NCBI GenBank assembly: GCA_017475705.1
Contig: JAFVFB010000028.1
Span: 1-39,843, forward strand
Direction: 5' to 3'
DNA from: Alphaproteobacteria bacterium
GTDB lineage: Bacteria; Pseudomonadota; Alphaproteobacteria; RF32; CAG-239
Length of the DNA: 39,843 nt
Part shown: one piece after another, positions 7,877 through 15,956 of the stretch
Layout: the number at the start of each line of letters is the position of its first letter
Numbering within the stretch: the first letter of the stretch is position 1
Notes under the pieces: generated by a model
Told to the model about the DNA's origin: nothing
The model's database searches: none
The model's input: the letters and a program-made list of their open reading frames with translations, nothing else
Translations under genes and position numbers: made by a program

Positions 7877-8290
7877 ATGGGATCAGTTTTATTAGTTATT
7901 TATATGATGGTTATCATTTTGTTAGTTGCATTAATACTGATGCAACGCAATTCTGGTAATGCTTTAAGTGGGTTAGGTGGCGGAAATGGCGCTGACAGCT
8001 TTCTTTCTGCGCGGGGAAAAGGCAACCTTTTAACGCGTACAACAGCAATCTTGGCAACTTTAATGTTTGTGCTTGCTTTGGCCTTAGACTTATACTATAA
8101 AGGGGAAACTAAAAAAGTTGAATCAATTACAGATGTTGCCCCACTAACTCAGACCGCACCAGCTGTTCCGCGTGTACCAAATGCAGATACAGAAGCTGCA
8201 ACCACCGAGCCAAGTGACGTTGCGCCAGTAGCTACATCTGAAGAAGCTGAACCTACGCCGACACCAAGTCCTGCGCCGACAGAGGAATAA
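7877..8290 (+). CDS. secG: Preprotein translocase subunit SecG
   Basis: Inner-membrane subunit of the SecYEG protein channel, 137 residues. Two membrane segments (about 4-23 and 53-72) flank a Gly-rich loop with LMQRNSGNALSGLGGG and FLSARGKGNLLTRTTA, the SecG signature. The C-terminal tail is long, acidic and Pro/Thr/Ala-rich (TPTPSPAPTEE), as in several alphaproteobacterial SecG proteins. AAAAGGA precedes the ATG. The position between tpiA and pyrG is a conserved order in the class. Confidence 0.93.
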   Translation: MGSVLLVIYMMVIILLVALILMQRNSGNALSGLGGGNGADSFLSARGKGNLLTRTTAILATLMFVLALALDLYYKGETKKVESITDVAPLTQTAPAVPRVPNADTEAATTEPSDVAPVATSEEAEPTPTPSPAPTEE

Positions 8291-8314
8291 GCTGATGAAA
8301 GAGAACCATTAACA

Positions 8315-8346
8315 AAAAAGGCACCTTTCAGAGGAGGTGCCTTTTT
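8315..8346 (+). terminator. Strong terminator between secG and pyrG
   Basis: Stem GGCACCT/AGGTGCC (8320-8326 with 8335-8341), extended by five A-T pairs into the run of Ts at 8342-8346, loop of 8 nt. It ends 32 nt before the pyrG ATG, leaving little room for a pyrG promoter. It may serve as an attenuator. Confidence 0.85.
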
Positions 8347-8378
8347 CACTGTAAAATCTACGATAAAAGGATAAGAAT

Positions 8379-10022
8379 ATGTCTGAACTAAACCCCAAAA
8401 CGAAATTTATTTTTATAACCGGCGGTGTTGTTTCATCTCTTGGAAAGGGACTAGCATCTGCTTCTTTGGCCGCTATATTGCAAAGTAGAGGATTTAAAGT
8501 ACGTTTAAGAAAGTTAGATCCATATTTAAATGTGGATCCAGGAACAATGAGTCCTTTTCAACATGGGGAAGTTTTTGTTACAGACGATGGAACGGAGGCT
8601 GATTTGGATTTGGGACACTATGAGCGTTTCTCAGGTGTGGCCGCTAAAAGAAGTGACAGCACCACCACTGGAAAAATCTATCAAAGGGTAATAGATAAAG
8701 AACGTCATGGTGACTATTTAGGATCGACCATTCAAGTCATTCCACATGTAACAAATGAGATTAAAAGTTTTATTACCAGTGATTTGGAAAACGAAGATTT
8801 TGTATTATGTGAAATAGGCGGAACAGTCGGAGATATCGAAGGGCAACCATATTTGGAGGCCATTCGCCAGCTAGCATATGATTTGGGACGGGAACGGACC
8901 ATGTTTGTTCATCTAACATTGCTACCTTACATTCCAGCTGCAGGAGAACTGAAAACCAAACCGACACAACACTCAGTGAAAAAATTGCAAGAATACGGTA
9001 TTCAGCCAGATATGCTGTTATGTCGTTCACAAATGCCGATTCCTGAAAACGAAAGGAAGAAAATAGCTCTATTTTGTAACATCAAAGAAGAAAACGTTAT
9101 TGCTGCACTAGATGTAAGCAATATCTACCAAGTGCCGTTAGCATATTCTAAAGAAGGAATGGATAAAGCAGTTTGTCGGTATTTTAATTTGCCATGCCCT
9201 GAGGCAGATTTGAGACGATGGGAAGAAATTGTAACAACTTTGAAGGCACCGGAAGGAGAAGTAAGAATAGCGGTCGTTGGTAAATATGTAAAATTATTAG
9301 AGGCCTATAAATCTTTAGGAGAAGCTTTGACACATGGCGGTATTGCCAATAAATACAAAGTTAAAATAAAATGGATTGATGCCGAAGAACTCGAAAAAGG
9401 AAATGTTGATGAGTGGCTATCAGATGTGAGTGGAATCCTAGTTCCAGGAGGATTCGGTCTACGTGGAACAGCGGGTAAAATAGCTGCCGTAAAATATGCA
9501 CGCGAACACAAAATACCATTTTTAGGAATTTGCTTTGGTATGCAGATGGCTGTGATTGAAACTATGCGCAATGTCTTGGGCATTAAAAATGCCAACACGA
9601 CCGAACTAGATGAAAATTGCGAAGCTGTGATTGGATTAATGACCGAATGGGATAAAGATGGTGCTAAACAAATTCGCCACAAAGATGGAGATTTAGGCGG
9701 AACCATGCGCTTAGGGGCTTATGATGCTATATTGAAAGCAGGCTCAAAAGCTGCGGAGGTCTATGGAACAACTAAAATTTCTGAACGGCATCGTCATCGC
9801 TATGAAGTAAATATCAAATACAAAAACCAATTAGCTCAAGGAGGAATGCTGATTTCTGGAACGTCCCCAGATGGTAAATTGCCGGAAATTGTTGAACGCC
9901 CTGATCATCCTTGGTTTATAGGTGTACAATTCCATCCAGAATTAAAGTCAAAACCATTTGCACCTCATCCACTTTTTGTTGAGTTTGTAAAAGCGTCAAT
10001 CAAACAAAGTAGATTAGTCTAG
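8379..10022 (+). CDS. pyrG: CTP synthase
   Basis: CTP synthase of 547 residues, full length. It makes CTP from UTP, ATP and glutamine-derived ammonia. The N-terminal synthetase domain has the P-loop [10 protein letters not shown] (15-24), [20 protein letters not shown] and [10 protein letters not shown]. The C-terminal class I glutaminase has PGGFG, nucleophile Cys385 in LGICFGMQ and the His/Glu pair in [19 protein letters not shown] lies 7 nt before the ATG. The gene is preceded at 33 nt by a strong terminator. Confidence 0.97.
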   Translation: MSELNPKTKFIFITGGVVSSLGKGLASASLAAILQSRGFKVRLRKLDPYLNVDPGTMSPFQHGEVFVTDDGTEADLDLGHYERFSGVAAKRSDSTTTGKIYQRVIDKERHGDYLGSTIQVIPHVTNEIKSFITSDLENEDFVLCEIGGTVGDIEGQPYLEAIRQLAYDLGRERTMFVHLTLLPYIPAAGELKTKPTQHSVKKLQEYGIQPDMLLCRSQMPIPENERKKIALFCNIKEENVIAALDVSNIYQVPLAYSKEGMDKAVCRYFNLPCPEADLRRWEEIVTTLKAPEGEVRIAVVGKYVKLLEAYKSLGEALTHGGIANKYKVKIKWIDAEELEKGNVDEWLSDVSGILVPGGFGLRGTAGKIAAVKYAREHKIPFLGICFGMQMAVIETMRNVLGIKNANTTELDENCEAVIGLMTEWDKDGAKQIRHKDGDLGGTMRLGAYDAILKAGSKAAEVYGTTKISERHRHRYEVNIKYKNQLAQGGMLISGTSPDGKLPEIVERPDHPWFIGVQFHPELKSKPFAPHPLFVEFVKASIKQSRLV

Positions 10023-10093
10023 CCTCTTATAAAAGAGCTTGAAAACTCACAGGCACAGCCCTAAATTTAAGAAGTCAAATAAAGGAGATAAAA

Positions 10094-10750
10094 ATGCTAA
10101 ATGCAATTAAAGAAAAGCTAAAACAGAAAGATATCGCTCTCAAGCAACTGATTGTTGGTTTGATAATACTATTAATAGCGATTGGAATGTTAATATACTC
10201 GTTTGGAGAAAAGGCAGAGCCGACAAAAGACAATAAAGTTATTTCACAGATGATAAGTTCGTCAGTACAGCAAAATATCACCAATTCTGCTAAAGACGTC
10301 CAAATGAACCCACAAGAAGCCGCTGCTCAAGCTATAGAAAGAGCAAAAGAAATAGAAAAAGCCGTAGCAAGCGTCGTTTTAGGCTTTATAGCCAAGAACG
10401 AAAAAGATTTTAACTATAAAATTTACTATACTGAAAATTCAGCTGATGAGTTTGATGAAAATCACGTAGTGATATACCAAGGACGTGCAGGATTAAATAA
10501 ATATAGCATTATTTTGCCAGTAAAAAAAATCGCCCGTTTACGCATTAATTTCGCTGATGCTGCAGGAGCGATGGAAATGAAAGATATTTATCTATCCGGT
10601 ACGCAAAAAGTTGACTTGAGCGATTTTACAGAATATGAATACCAGCAATTATCAGATGTTGCTCTGACACCCGACAATGGTATAAGCTTTACAGCGGAAA
10701 CAAATGATCCTGCTATGGTTTATATCCCTTCTTTGCAGGATGATAAATAA
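10094..10750 (+). CDS. Unknown membrane-anchored protein with a possible beta-sandwich domain
   Basis: A 218-residue protein with one membrane helix at about residues 19-38 after a Lys-rich cytoplasmic start, then a charged helical linker (40-95). The C-terminal 110 residues have alternating hydrophobic strands: KIYYTENSADEFDENH, YSIILPVKKIARLRINF and MEMKDIYLSG. That rhythm resembles small beta-sandwich domains seen beside glycosyltransferases in surface-polysaccharide loci. This is only a pattern resemblance. SD AAAGGAGA precedes the ATG. It follows pyrG after 71 nt without an obvious terminator, in the place where kdsA/eno often sit in relatives. Confidence 0.7.
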   Translation: MLNAIKEKLKQKDIALKQLIVGLIILLIAIGMLIYSFGEKAEPTKDNKVISQMISSSVQQNITNSAKDVQMNPQEAAAQAIERAKEIEKAVASVVLGFIAKNEKDFNYKIYYTENSADEFDENHVVIYQGRAGLNKYSIILPVKKIARLRINFADAAGAMEMKDIYLSGTQKVDLSDFTEYEYQQLSDVALTPDNGISFTAETNDPAMVYIPSLQDDK

Positions 10751-10751
10751 T

Positions 10752-10780
10752 AAAAAAACAAGGCGGTTTTATACCGCCTT
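10752..10780 (-). terminator. Terminator of the CNNM/CBS gene
   Basis: Stem AAGGCGGT/ACCGCCTT (10760-10767 with 10773-10780), then G and seven Ts on the minus strand (10758-10752). It lies in the gap between two convergent genes and has no T run on the plus strand. Confidence 0.8.
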
Positions 10781-10804
10781 ACAATAAAGCACTAGAGCAA
10801 AAAT

Positions 10805-12139
10805 TTAATGTTCAAAATCTTGCTCGGTAGGACGAAATTTAACAGTGGTTTTCACCCGTGTAATCCGCATATTATCGATTTTAATAACTTCATACGTGCA
10901 ATAATCATCCTCCGCGGTATCACCGACTTTGGGCTCCCGTCCTAATAGATTAAAAACATAGCCACCAATCGTACTTTCCTCATGCTCTTTATAGGGTATA
11001 TCAAGATACTCACAGGCATCTTCAACCAGATAAACACCATCAAACTCAAAAGTAGTATCATCAATCTGCTTAACGGGCTCTTCAACAATAGCATCATGCT
11101 CATCACGGATATCTCCGACCAACTCCTCAAGGATATCTTCCATTGAAAGCAGGCCGGCTGTTCCTCCATATTCATCAACAACAATAGCCAAATGAATGTG
11201 CTTTTTCATCATCTCGTGCAGAATTTCGGAAATAGATTTGTTTTCTGGAACAAATAATATCTTTCGCACAATACGATTAAGGATATCCTTATGCTGTGTT
11301 TCATCCAATTCTAAAAGATCCCGAATATGGATCATCCCTAAAATCTGGTCTTTATCACCAGCGCACAAAGGAAAACGAGTATGTTTATTTTGTTTAACAA
11401 AAGCCATAATTTCTTCAAAACTGCTATCTTGGTAAATGCATTTCATATCCTGTCGAGGAATCATAATCTCATGGGCAAAAATTTCCGAAAAGCAGATAGC
11501 ATTTTGAATAATCTCACTTTCTGTATCATCAATAATCCCGCCTTTTTGGGATGCATCAATAATTAACTTAATTTCTTCTTCAGAATGAGCATCTTCATTT
11601 TCATCAGCTATAGGTATTCTCATTAAATGCAGTATCCATACGGACACATGGTCAAAACACCAAATTATAGGAGTACAAATTTTATTAAATGTATATAGTG
11701 GAATAGCAATTAATAGAGCATAACGTTCAGTATTTTGTATGGCCATGGATTTTGGTACTAATTCACCGAGGACAACATGCAGCAAAGTGATAAATGTAAA
11801 GGCAATACCAAACGACAAAGAGTGCAGCAAAACTTTATTTCCGGTTAAAAAATCTCCAAATAAATTTTCTAAAAGCCTTGAAACTGCTGGTTCACCAAGC
11901 CAGCCTAGACCCAATGAAGCAAGGGTAACGCCAAGTTGTGTGGCACTGAGATAAGTATTCAAGTGCTCATTAATATGCAAAGCAATTTTAGCACGTTTAC
12001 TCCCGCTATGCGCAAGTTCCTCAAGCTTCGTCCGCCGTATCTTAACAATAGAAAATTCAGAAATAACAAAAAATGCATTGCAAAAAACAAGAAATAACAC
12101 CAACATTAAGTTGATTACATAACTATATACCGGACTCAT
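10805..12139 (-). CDS. CNNM (DUF21)-CBS-CorC_HlyC family membrane protein
   Basis: Inner-membrane protein of 444 residues with the standard layout: DUF21/CNNM membrane domain (about 1-190, ISEFSIVKIRRTKL and ATQLGVTLASLGLGWLGE), a tandem CBS pair (about 205-330, EIMIPRQDMKCI and VVDEYGGTAGLLSMEDILEE), and a C-terminal CorC_HlyC domain (about 350-435, FEFDGVYLVEDACEYL and ESTIGGYVFNLLGREPKVGD). Members have been linked to Mg2+ or Co2+ efflux and to nucleotide-sensing CBS control; the historical name hemolysin is misleading. AGAGG is about 20 nt before the ATG, so the start is imperfectly supported. Confidence 0.9.
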   Translation of the reverse strand: MSPVYSYVINLMLVLFLVFCNAFFVISEFSIVKIRRTKLEELAHSGSKRAKIALHINEHLNTYLSATQLGVTLASLGLGWLGEPAVSRLLENLFGDFLTGNKVLLHSLSFGIAFTFITLLHVVLGELVPKSMAIQNTERYALLIAIPLYTFNKICTPIIWCFDHVSVWILHLMRIPIADENEDAHSEEEIKLIIDASQKGGIIDDTESEIIQNAICFSEIFAHEIMIPRQDMKCIYQDSSFEEIMAFVKQNKHTRFPLCAGDKDQILGMIHIRDLLELDETQHKDILNRIVRKILFVPENKSISEILHEMMKKHIHLAIVVDEYGGTAGLLSMEDILEELVGDIRDEHDAIVEEPVKQIDDTTFEFDGVYLVEDACEYLDIPYKEHEESTIGGYVFNLLGREPKVGDTAEDDYCTYEVIKIDNMRITRVKTTVKFRPTEQDFEH

Positions 12140-12185
12140 GTCTGTATTTTATTTTTTACCTCTATCTATTAAACACACCCGACAG

Positions 12186-12213
12186 TTTATAATATATAAT
12201 CTCAAAATGTCAA
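12186..12213 (-). promoter_or_regulatory. Promoter of the CNNM/CBS gene
   Basis: Minus-strand -35 TTGACA (12208-12213), 16-nt spacer, -10 TATAAA (12186-12191). It gives a leader of about 40 nt. Confidence 0.65.
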
Positions 12214-12256
12214 CCATTCTTTTAGAGACAGAATTATTTTTAAAGCAGATACGAAA

Positions 12257-13036
12257 CTACACTTTTATGCTCTCAGCCATCTGCTGCCGCTTAAAAGCGG
12301 AGCGCTTAACTAAATCATGTACAAAAGAGACTGTTCGTTCATCAAATCCTGCTGCGACAATATCAGCAAGAGAAAGATGCTGATCAATCATAAGCCTTAA
12401 AATATCATCCAATATCGAATAGGGAGGTAAAGAATGTTCATCTTTTTGATTATAGGCTAATTCTGCCGAAGGTGCACGCGTAATAACCTCAGCCGGCAAA
12501 ACAGGATTTAAACGATTGCGCCATTGCGCCAACCCAAAAATAGTTGATTTATAAACATTGCCCAAAGGGGCTAAACCGCCACAAGTATCGCCATAAAGGG
12601 TGCAGTAGCCGGTAAAAATTTCAGATTTGTTGCCACAGGCAAGGACAAGGCCGCCGTTTTGATTAGAATAGGCCATTAGGATTTGACCGCGTAGACGAGC
12701 TTGAATATTTTCAATGACAACATTTTTAAGAGGTTCATTAAGAGATTTATTTAAAAAATTAATCTGACTTTGCACCAGAGATTCAATATCTAGCTCTTGA
12801 TAATTAAGTTGATTTAATTGAGCAACTTGACGAGCAATCTGCAAACTCAAATCTGAGGTGTACTGTGTCTTCATCATCAAGGCTGAAACATTTTTTCCAC
12901 CTAAAGTGTCTGCAGCAAGTACGGCGGTAATTGCAGAATCTAAACCGCCGGAAAGACCAATAATTACTTTTTGAAATCCATTTTTTTGACAATAGTCAAT
13001 TAAACCATTTTGTAATCGATGCCATAGATTTTGCAT
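12257..13036 (-). CDS. nadE: NAD synthetase, ammonia-type
   Basis: A 259-residue N-type ATP pyrophosphatase without the N-terminal nitrilase (glutaminase) domain, so expected to use free ammonia to amidate nicotinate adenine dinucleotide to NAD. The ATP-binding loop SGGLDS is at 29-34. Further family motifs are RLRGQILMAYSN, LVLACGNKSEIFTGYCTLYGD and APSAELAYNQKDEHSLPPY. The ATG follows the pncB stop with one base between, and its SD AAGGAG is inside the pncB end, so the two are coupled. A Francisella-like NMN synthetase activity is an alternative given the NadM-type partner in this operon. Confidence 0.92.
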   Translation of the reverse strand: MQNLWHRLQNGLIDYCQKNGFQKVIIGLSGGLDSAITAVLAADTLGGKNVSALMMKTQYTSDLSLQIARQVAQLNQLNYQELDIESLVQSQINFLNKSLNEPLKNVVIENIQARLRGQILMAYSNQNGGLVLACGNKSEIFTGYCTLYGDTCGGLAPLGNVYKSTIFGLAQWRNRLNPVLPAEVITRAPSAELAYNQKDEHSLPPYSILDDILRLMIDQHLSLADIVAAGFDERTVSFVHDLVKRSAFKRQQMAESIKV

Positions 13037-13037
13037 A

Positions 13038-14540
13038 TCAGTTTCTCCTTAGATATTTTTGGATGAGATCTTTTTGCAAATTGAATAAATGCGCCTCCAG
13101 GCCAACACCATAAAGATGGGAATTAGCCAACCGCTTGTATGAACTATCTAAACAAGATAGGCTGCTTTGTGTACGCTGTTGCAAAGTAAATAAATTGAGT
13201 TCTGGTGAAATTACAAATTGCCCCTCATCGACCACTGTTTGCAAAAGGGTATAAGCAGTTTCACCGGCTTTGAAAGTGACCCTCTTGCCATCAAGGCTTT
13301 GGCAGGTATATGATGTTATATCCTGCGCCAATTTACCTTTATGCACAAAATCAGTATCGGCTGCACGGCATATGATATCCCCTTCATATAAACCGTGTCG
13401 CACAATACGGATGACATCAGTAGCACCAGGAATAGTGGTTTTTCCTTCAGCAATTTTAATTCTTGGTGATGATAGATATTGTTTGGTCTTAAAAACGCCA
13501 CCAAGAGCAGGGGTATCATAGGCCGTAACGAGCTTCGTACCAGCGGCCAACACATCATAAGGAGCTTTTTGAACGACTAACAAATTTTCAATCAAATGTT
13601 CATCTAAATCATTGGAAGCGACTAACTTAACGTGAGTAAAGAGTGGGTTGTTTCCTTCAGCATCAATCAACTCTCGAGCAACTCTGGCCCAATAAGCTAA
13701 ATCACCAGAATCAATCCGCATCCCCATGAGAGGAATACCAGTTTCTTTAGCGGCTTGAATAGCATGTTGAATACCCAAACGCGTGTCATAGGTATCAACC
13801 AGTAAGGTGGTATTATGTGGATTGGCAGACATAAAAGCTTTGAATGCGTCGATCTCATTTTCATAACTCATGACAAAAGAATGAGCCATCGTACCAGAGG
13901 CTGGAATACCGTAGTATTGAGCAGCTGCCGTATTTGAAGTACCACAAGCCCCACCAATAAATGCAGCTCGGGTTTCTGAGAGGCCACCTAACTCATGACC
14001 GCGACGTAAACCAAACTCTAATAAAGGTCTTTTGTAACCATCAAGAGAGGCGGCGTAAACCATACGAGAGGCTTTTGTCGCAACCAAGCTTTGGGAGTTA
14101 AAAATATTTAGTAGCGCAGCTTCAACTAGATCGACTTGCCAAGTTGGACCTGTTACTGAATAAACGGGCTCATTAGGAAAGATAAGCTCACCTTCATGAA
14201 CAGCTCTGATGGTTAAGTTTAACTTTTGTTTTGCAATAAAGGTCAGAAAATGCTCATTAAACACCAGAGAGCCATCAGTATTTCTTACCTGTCGTAAATA
14301 ATCTATATCACTCGGCGAAAAATGCCAATTTTTTAACCATTGTAAAAATTCACCTAAACCGGCAGATACTAAATAGCTACCGCCAAAAGGACATTTGCGA
14401 AAAAAGGCTTCTGAAGTTTTAATTTCTTCTGCTTTGCCATCAAGAAACCAAGCTTGCGCCATTGTTAAGTGGTATAAATCACAAAACAACGGGGAGCCGT
14501 TACCTAGTAAATTGGGGCGAGTAAAACAAGATTCTTTCAT
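13038..14540 (-). CDS. pncB: Nicotinate phosphoribosyltransferase
   Basis: Enzyme of 500 residues converting nicotinate and PRPP to nicotinate mononucleotide, the committed step of the Preiss-Handler salvage route. The N terminus SPLFCDLYHLTMAQAW is typical. Further family signatures are EFGLRRGHELGG, GTSNTAAAQYYGIPASGTMAHS, LLVDTYDTRLG, MRIDSGDLAYWAR and ASNDLDEHLI. The length fits the longer bacterial/eukaryotic-like subfamily. AGGAGA precedes the ATG. It lies between the nicotinamidase remnant and nadE. Confidence 0.95.
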   Translation of the reverse strand: MKESCFTRPNLLGNGSPLFCDLYHLTMAQAWFLDGKAEEIKTSEAFFRKCPFGGSYLVSAGLGEFLQWLKNWHFSPSDIDYLRQVRNTDGSLVFNEHFLTFIAKQKLNLTIRAVHEGELIFPNEPVYSVTGPTWQVDLVEAALLNIFNSQSLVATKASRMVYAASLDGYKRPLLEFGLRRGHELGGLSETRAAFIGGACGTSNTAAAQYYGIPASGTMAHSFVMSYENEIDAFKAFMSANPHNTTLLVDTYDTRLGIQHAIQAAKETGIPLMGMRIDSGDLAYWARVARELIDAEGNNPLFTHVKLVASNDLDEHLIENLLVVQKAPYDVLAAGTKLVTAYDTPALGGVFKTKQYLSSPRIKIAEGKTTIPGATDVIRIVRHGLYEGDIICRAADTDFVHKGKLAQDITSYTCQSLDGKRVTFKAGETAYTLLQTVVDEGQFVISPELNLFTLQQRTQSSLSCLDSSYKRLANSHLYGVGLEAHLFNLQKDLIQKYLRRN

Positions 14541-14564
14541 AATAAATCTCCTAAAGACTGATAA

Positions 14565-15168
14565 TTAAGATTGTTTTGTATCTTTATGATATAATGAGGC
14601 TTGACTAAGAAATCGCGACGAGGTTATAGATTGAAGATGACCACTGCTAAGATAAGGAAGATAACAATCGTCCTTTATGATATCATTTATTTGGCGCCGT
14701 AAACCTTGACATAAATCCTCCAAAATGATGACATGTGCACAGCGTTTAAGAAAGCCATCCATTGCCTGCTGTACACATACATCGCTCAATAAACCGCATA
14801 TGTAAACATTTTTTTGTACACCAATCTGCGTTCAATAGTTTGTATTGAACGGCCTCATTCCAGAGGTTAGTAGTAGATTTATAGAGTTTGGAAACATTAA
14901 GTGCAGAATCAAAGGGAGCTGCCTGTAACCACCCCCAACGACCGAAAAGGCAGTGTGGAGGATAGCTTTGAGCTTCAATAGTTTCATGATAAGTTTCAGC
15001 AAAATGTGTGTCATAAGTTTCGATAATTTGCGCAAAGGAGTTCGCGGAAAGTTGCTGGGCAAATTTTTGATGTGCAGCAATTAAGCTCATATTACAAATA
15101 GATAGGACGCCATCCGGGTGAACAAAGTCATTTTGAAAATCTATTCGAATTAATATATTGTTATTCAT
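14565..15168 (-). pseudogene. pncA: Nicotinamidase / isochorismatase-fold hydrolase, frameshifted
   Basis: Two overlapping minus-strand frames together make one nicotinamidase-like protein. The first frame, from an ATG at 15168 with AGAGG 6 nt away, gives the catalytic Asp motif RIDFQNDFVHPDGVL, the metal-site-like YDTHFAETYHE and YPPHCLFGRWG, and the Lys motif KSTTNLWNEA. The second frame gives IGVQKNVYICGLLSDVCVQQ with the nucleophile Cys and runs to 14565. Homology suggests the frame change falls around 14830-14840, just before IGVQ; a run of seven A (minus strand) at about 14809-14815 is another possible slip site. It would deamidate nicotinamide to nicotinate for PncB. It is a true mutation, a sequence error or, less likely, programmed frameshifting. 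Confidence 0.8.
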
Positions 15169-15241
15169 ACACAACCTCTTTAAAAACTTAATTACCTGAA
15201 ATTAAATATAAAATATATGGTTAGTCGTTAAAGTCGTAAAT

Positions 15242-15784
15242 TTAAATAATTCCTTTTTTCTTGCTAAAATATTCTTCAACCAATTGATGATTTTCAGGTG
15301 CAATGAAATTTTTCCACCGTGGGTCACCGAACTTAAGCATGTCACGGACCATTGAACCTGTAACAAAAGGAAAAGATTGGTCTGTCCGATCAACTAATTC
15401 AATGTGCGGAACACATCCTTTAAACCAATGCGCATCATATGCTGAACCAGCGTAATATACATCTGGTGATGGTAAACTCGGAAAACTTTCGTGGATAAAA
15501 TCGAGTACAAAAGTACCCCATTCAGCAGGATTATTAATATCAAACAAACCAATAATTTTAAGTCTGTCATACTCTGGCCTAGAACGATATATATTTTGTA
15601 TCATCTTTTTTCGGGTCGTATAATTAAGAGGATTACGTTCGGTGCCTTGTTCTTGAATAGAGCCGAGAGCAAGTGTAACGCGTTCGCAGGCCGTGAGCAT
15701 CTGATCAACCAGTTTCTGATGTCCAATATGAAAAGGTTGAGCCCGCATGATAGCTAAACCATGTTTATATCTAAAATCAACCAT
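15242..15784 (-). CDS. nadM: NadM-type nicotinamide/nicotinate mononucleotide adenylyltransferase
   Basis: Nucleotidyltransferase of 180 residues, first gene of the NAD operon. The ATP-binding motif is HIGH at 19-22, inside MRAQPFHIGHQKLVDQML. The second nucleotide-binding motif GSMVRDML (143-150) follows, with the Trp-rich GDPRWKNFIAPE. Size and motifs fit the archaeal-type NadM group (also found in Francisella and cyanobacteria) better than NadD. It adenylates NMN or NaMN to the dinucleotide. SD GGAG lies 7 nt upstream and is the 3' arm of a leader hairpin. Confidence 0.85.
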   Translation of the reverse strand: MVDFRYKHGLAIMRAQPFHIGHQKLVDQMLTACERVTLALGSIQEQGTERNPLNYTTRKKMIQNIYRSRPEYDRLKIIGLFDINNPAEWGTFVLDFIHESFPSLPSPDVYYAGSAYDAHWFKGCVPHIELVDRTDQSFPFVTGSMVRDMLKFGDPRWKNFIAPENHQLVEEYFSKKKGII

Positions 15785-15888
15785 AAAAAAACTCCTTTAA
15801 ACAGGAGCCGTAAATAAAAACAGTATTTTATTAAACCGGCTCGGTTTACAACTATTCCCTGCTTATAAGCCCTGCAAGCACCGAGAAT
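15785..15888 (-). promoter_or_regulatory. Structured leader of the NAD salvage operon, riboswitch-like
   Basis: On the minus strand, helix P1 pairs CTCGGT (15885-15880) with ACCGAG (15845-15840). Helix P2 pairs GAGCCG (15842-15837) with CGGCTC (15810-15805) and continues with an inner AATAAAA/TTTTATT stem. Helix P3 pairs CTCCT (15807-15803) with AGGAG (15796-15792), which is the nadM Shine-Dalgarno and is followed by seven Ts up to the ATG. P1 and P2 share three bases, and P2 and P3 share three bases. So P1 would favour P3 (SD hidden or termination), and P2 would free the SD. The ligand is unknown. Confidence 0.6.
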
Positions 15889-15894
15889 GTATTT

Positions 15895-15922
15895 ATCATA
15901 ATAGGAAAAATAAAATTGTCAA
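15895..15922 (-). promoter_or_regulatory. Promoter of the NAD salvage operon
   Basis: Minus-strand consensus -35 TTGACA (15917-15922), 16-nt spacer, -10 TATGAT (15895-15900). Predicted start is near 15888, giving a leader of about 104 nt. The -35 box abuts the terminator of the upstream gene. Confidence 0.75.
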
Positions 15923-15945
15923 GAGCCTGCAGGAAAGGCAGGCTC
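15923..15945 (-). terminator. Terminator-like hairpin after the 11-mer repeat gene
   Basis: Perfect 8-bp stem GAGCCTGC/GCAGGCTC (15938-15945 with 15923-15930), loop of 7 nt. It is followed on the minus strand by TTGACAATTTTATTTTT, a poor but T-rich tail. Confidence 0.6.
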
Positions 15946-15956
15946 GGCAAACAAAA

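Noticed and set aside
14809..14840. Programmed frameshifting in the nicotinamidase gene
   Set aside because: No slippery heptamer with a downstream pseudoknot or internal Shine-Dalgarno is evident, and the required shift is +1; an indel is simpler.
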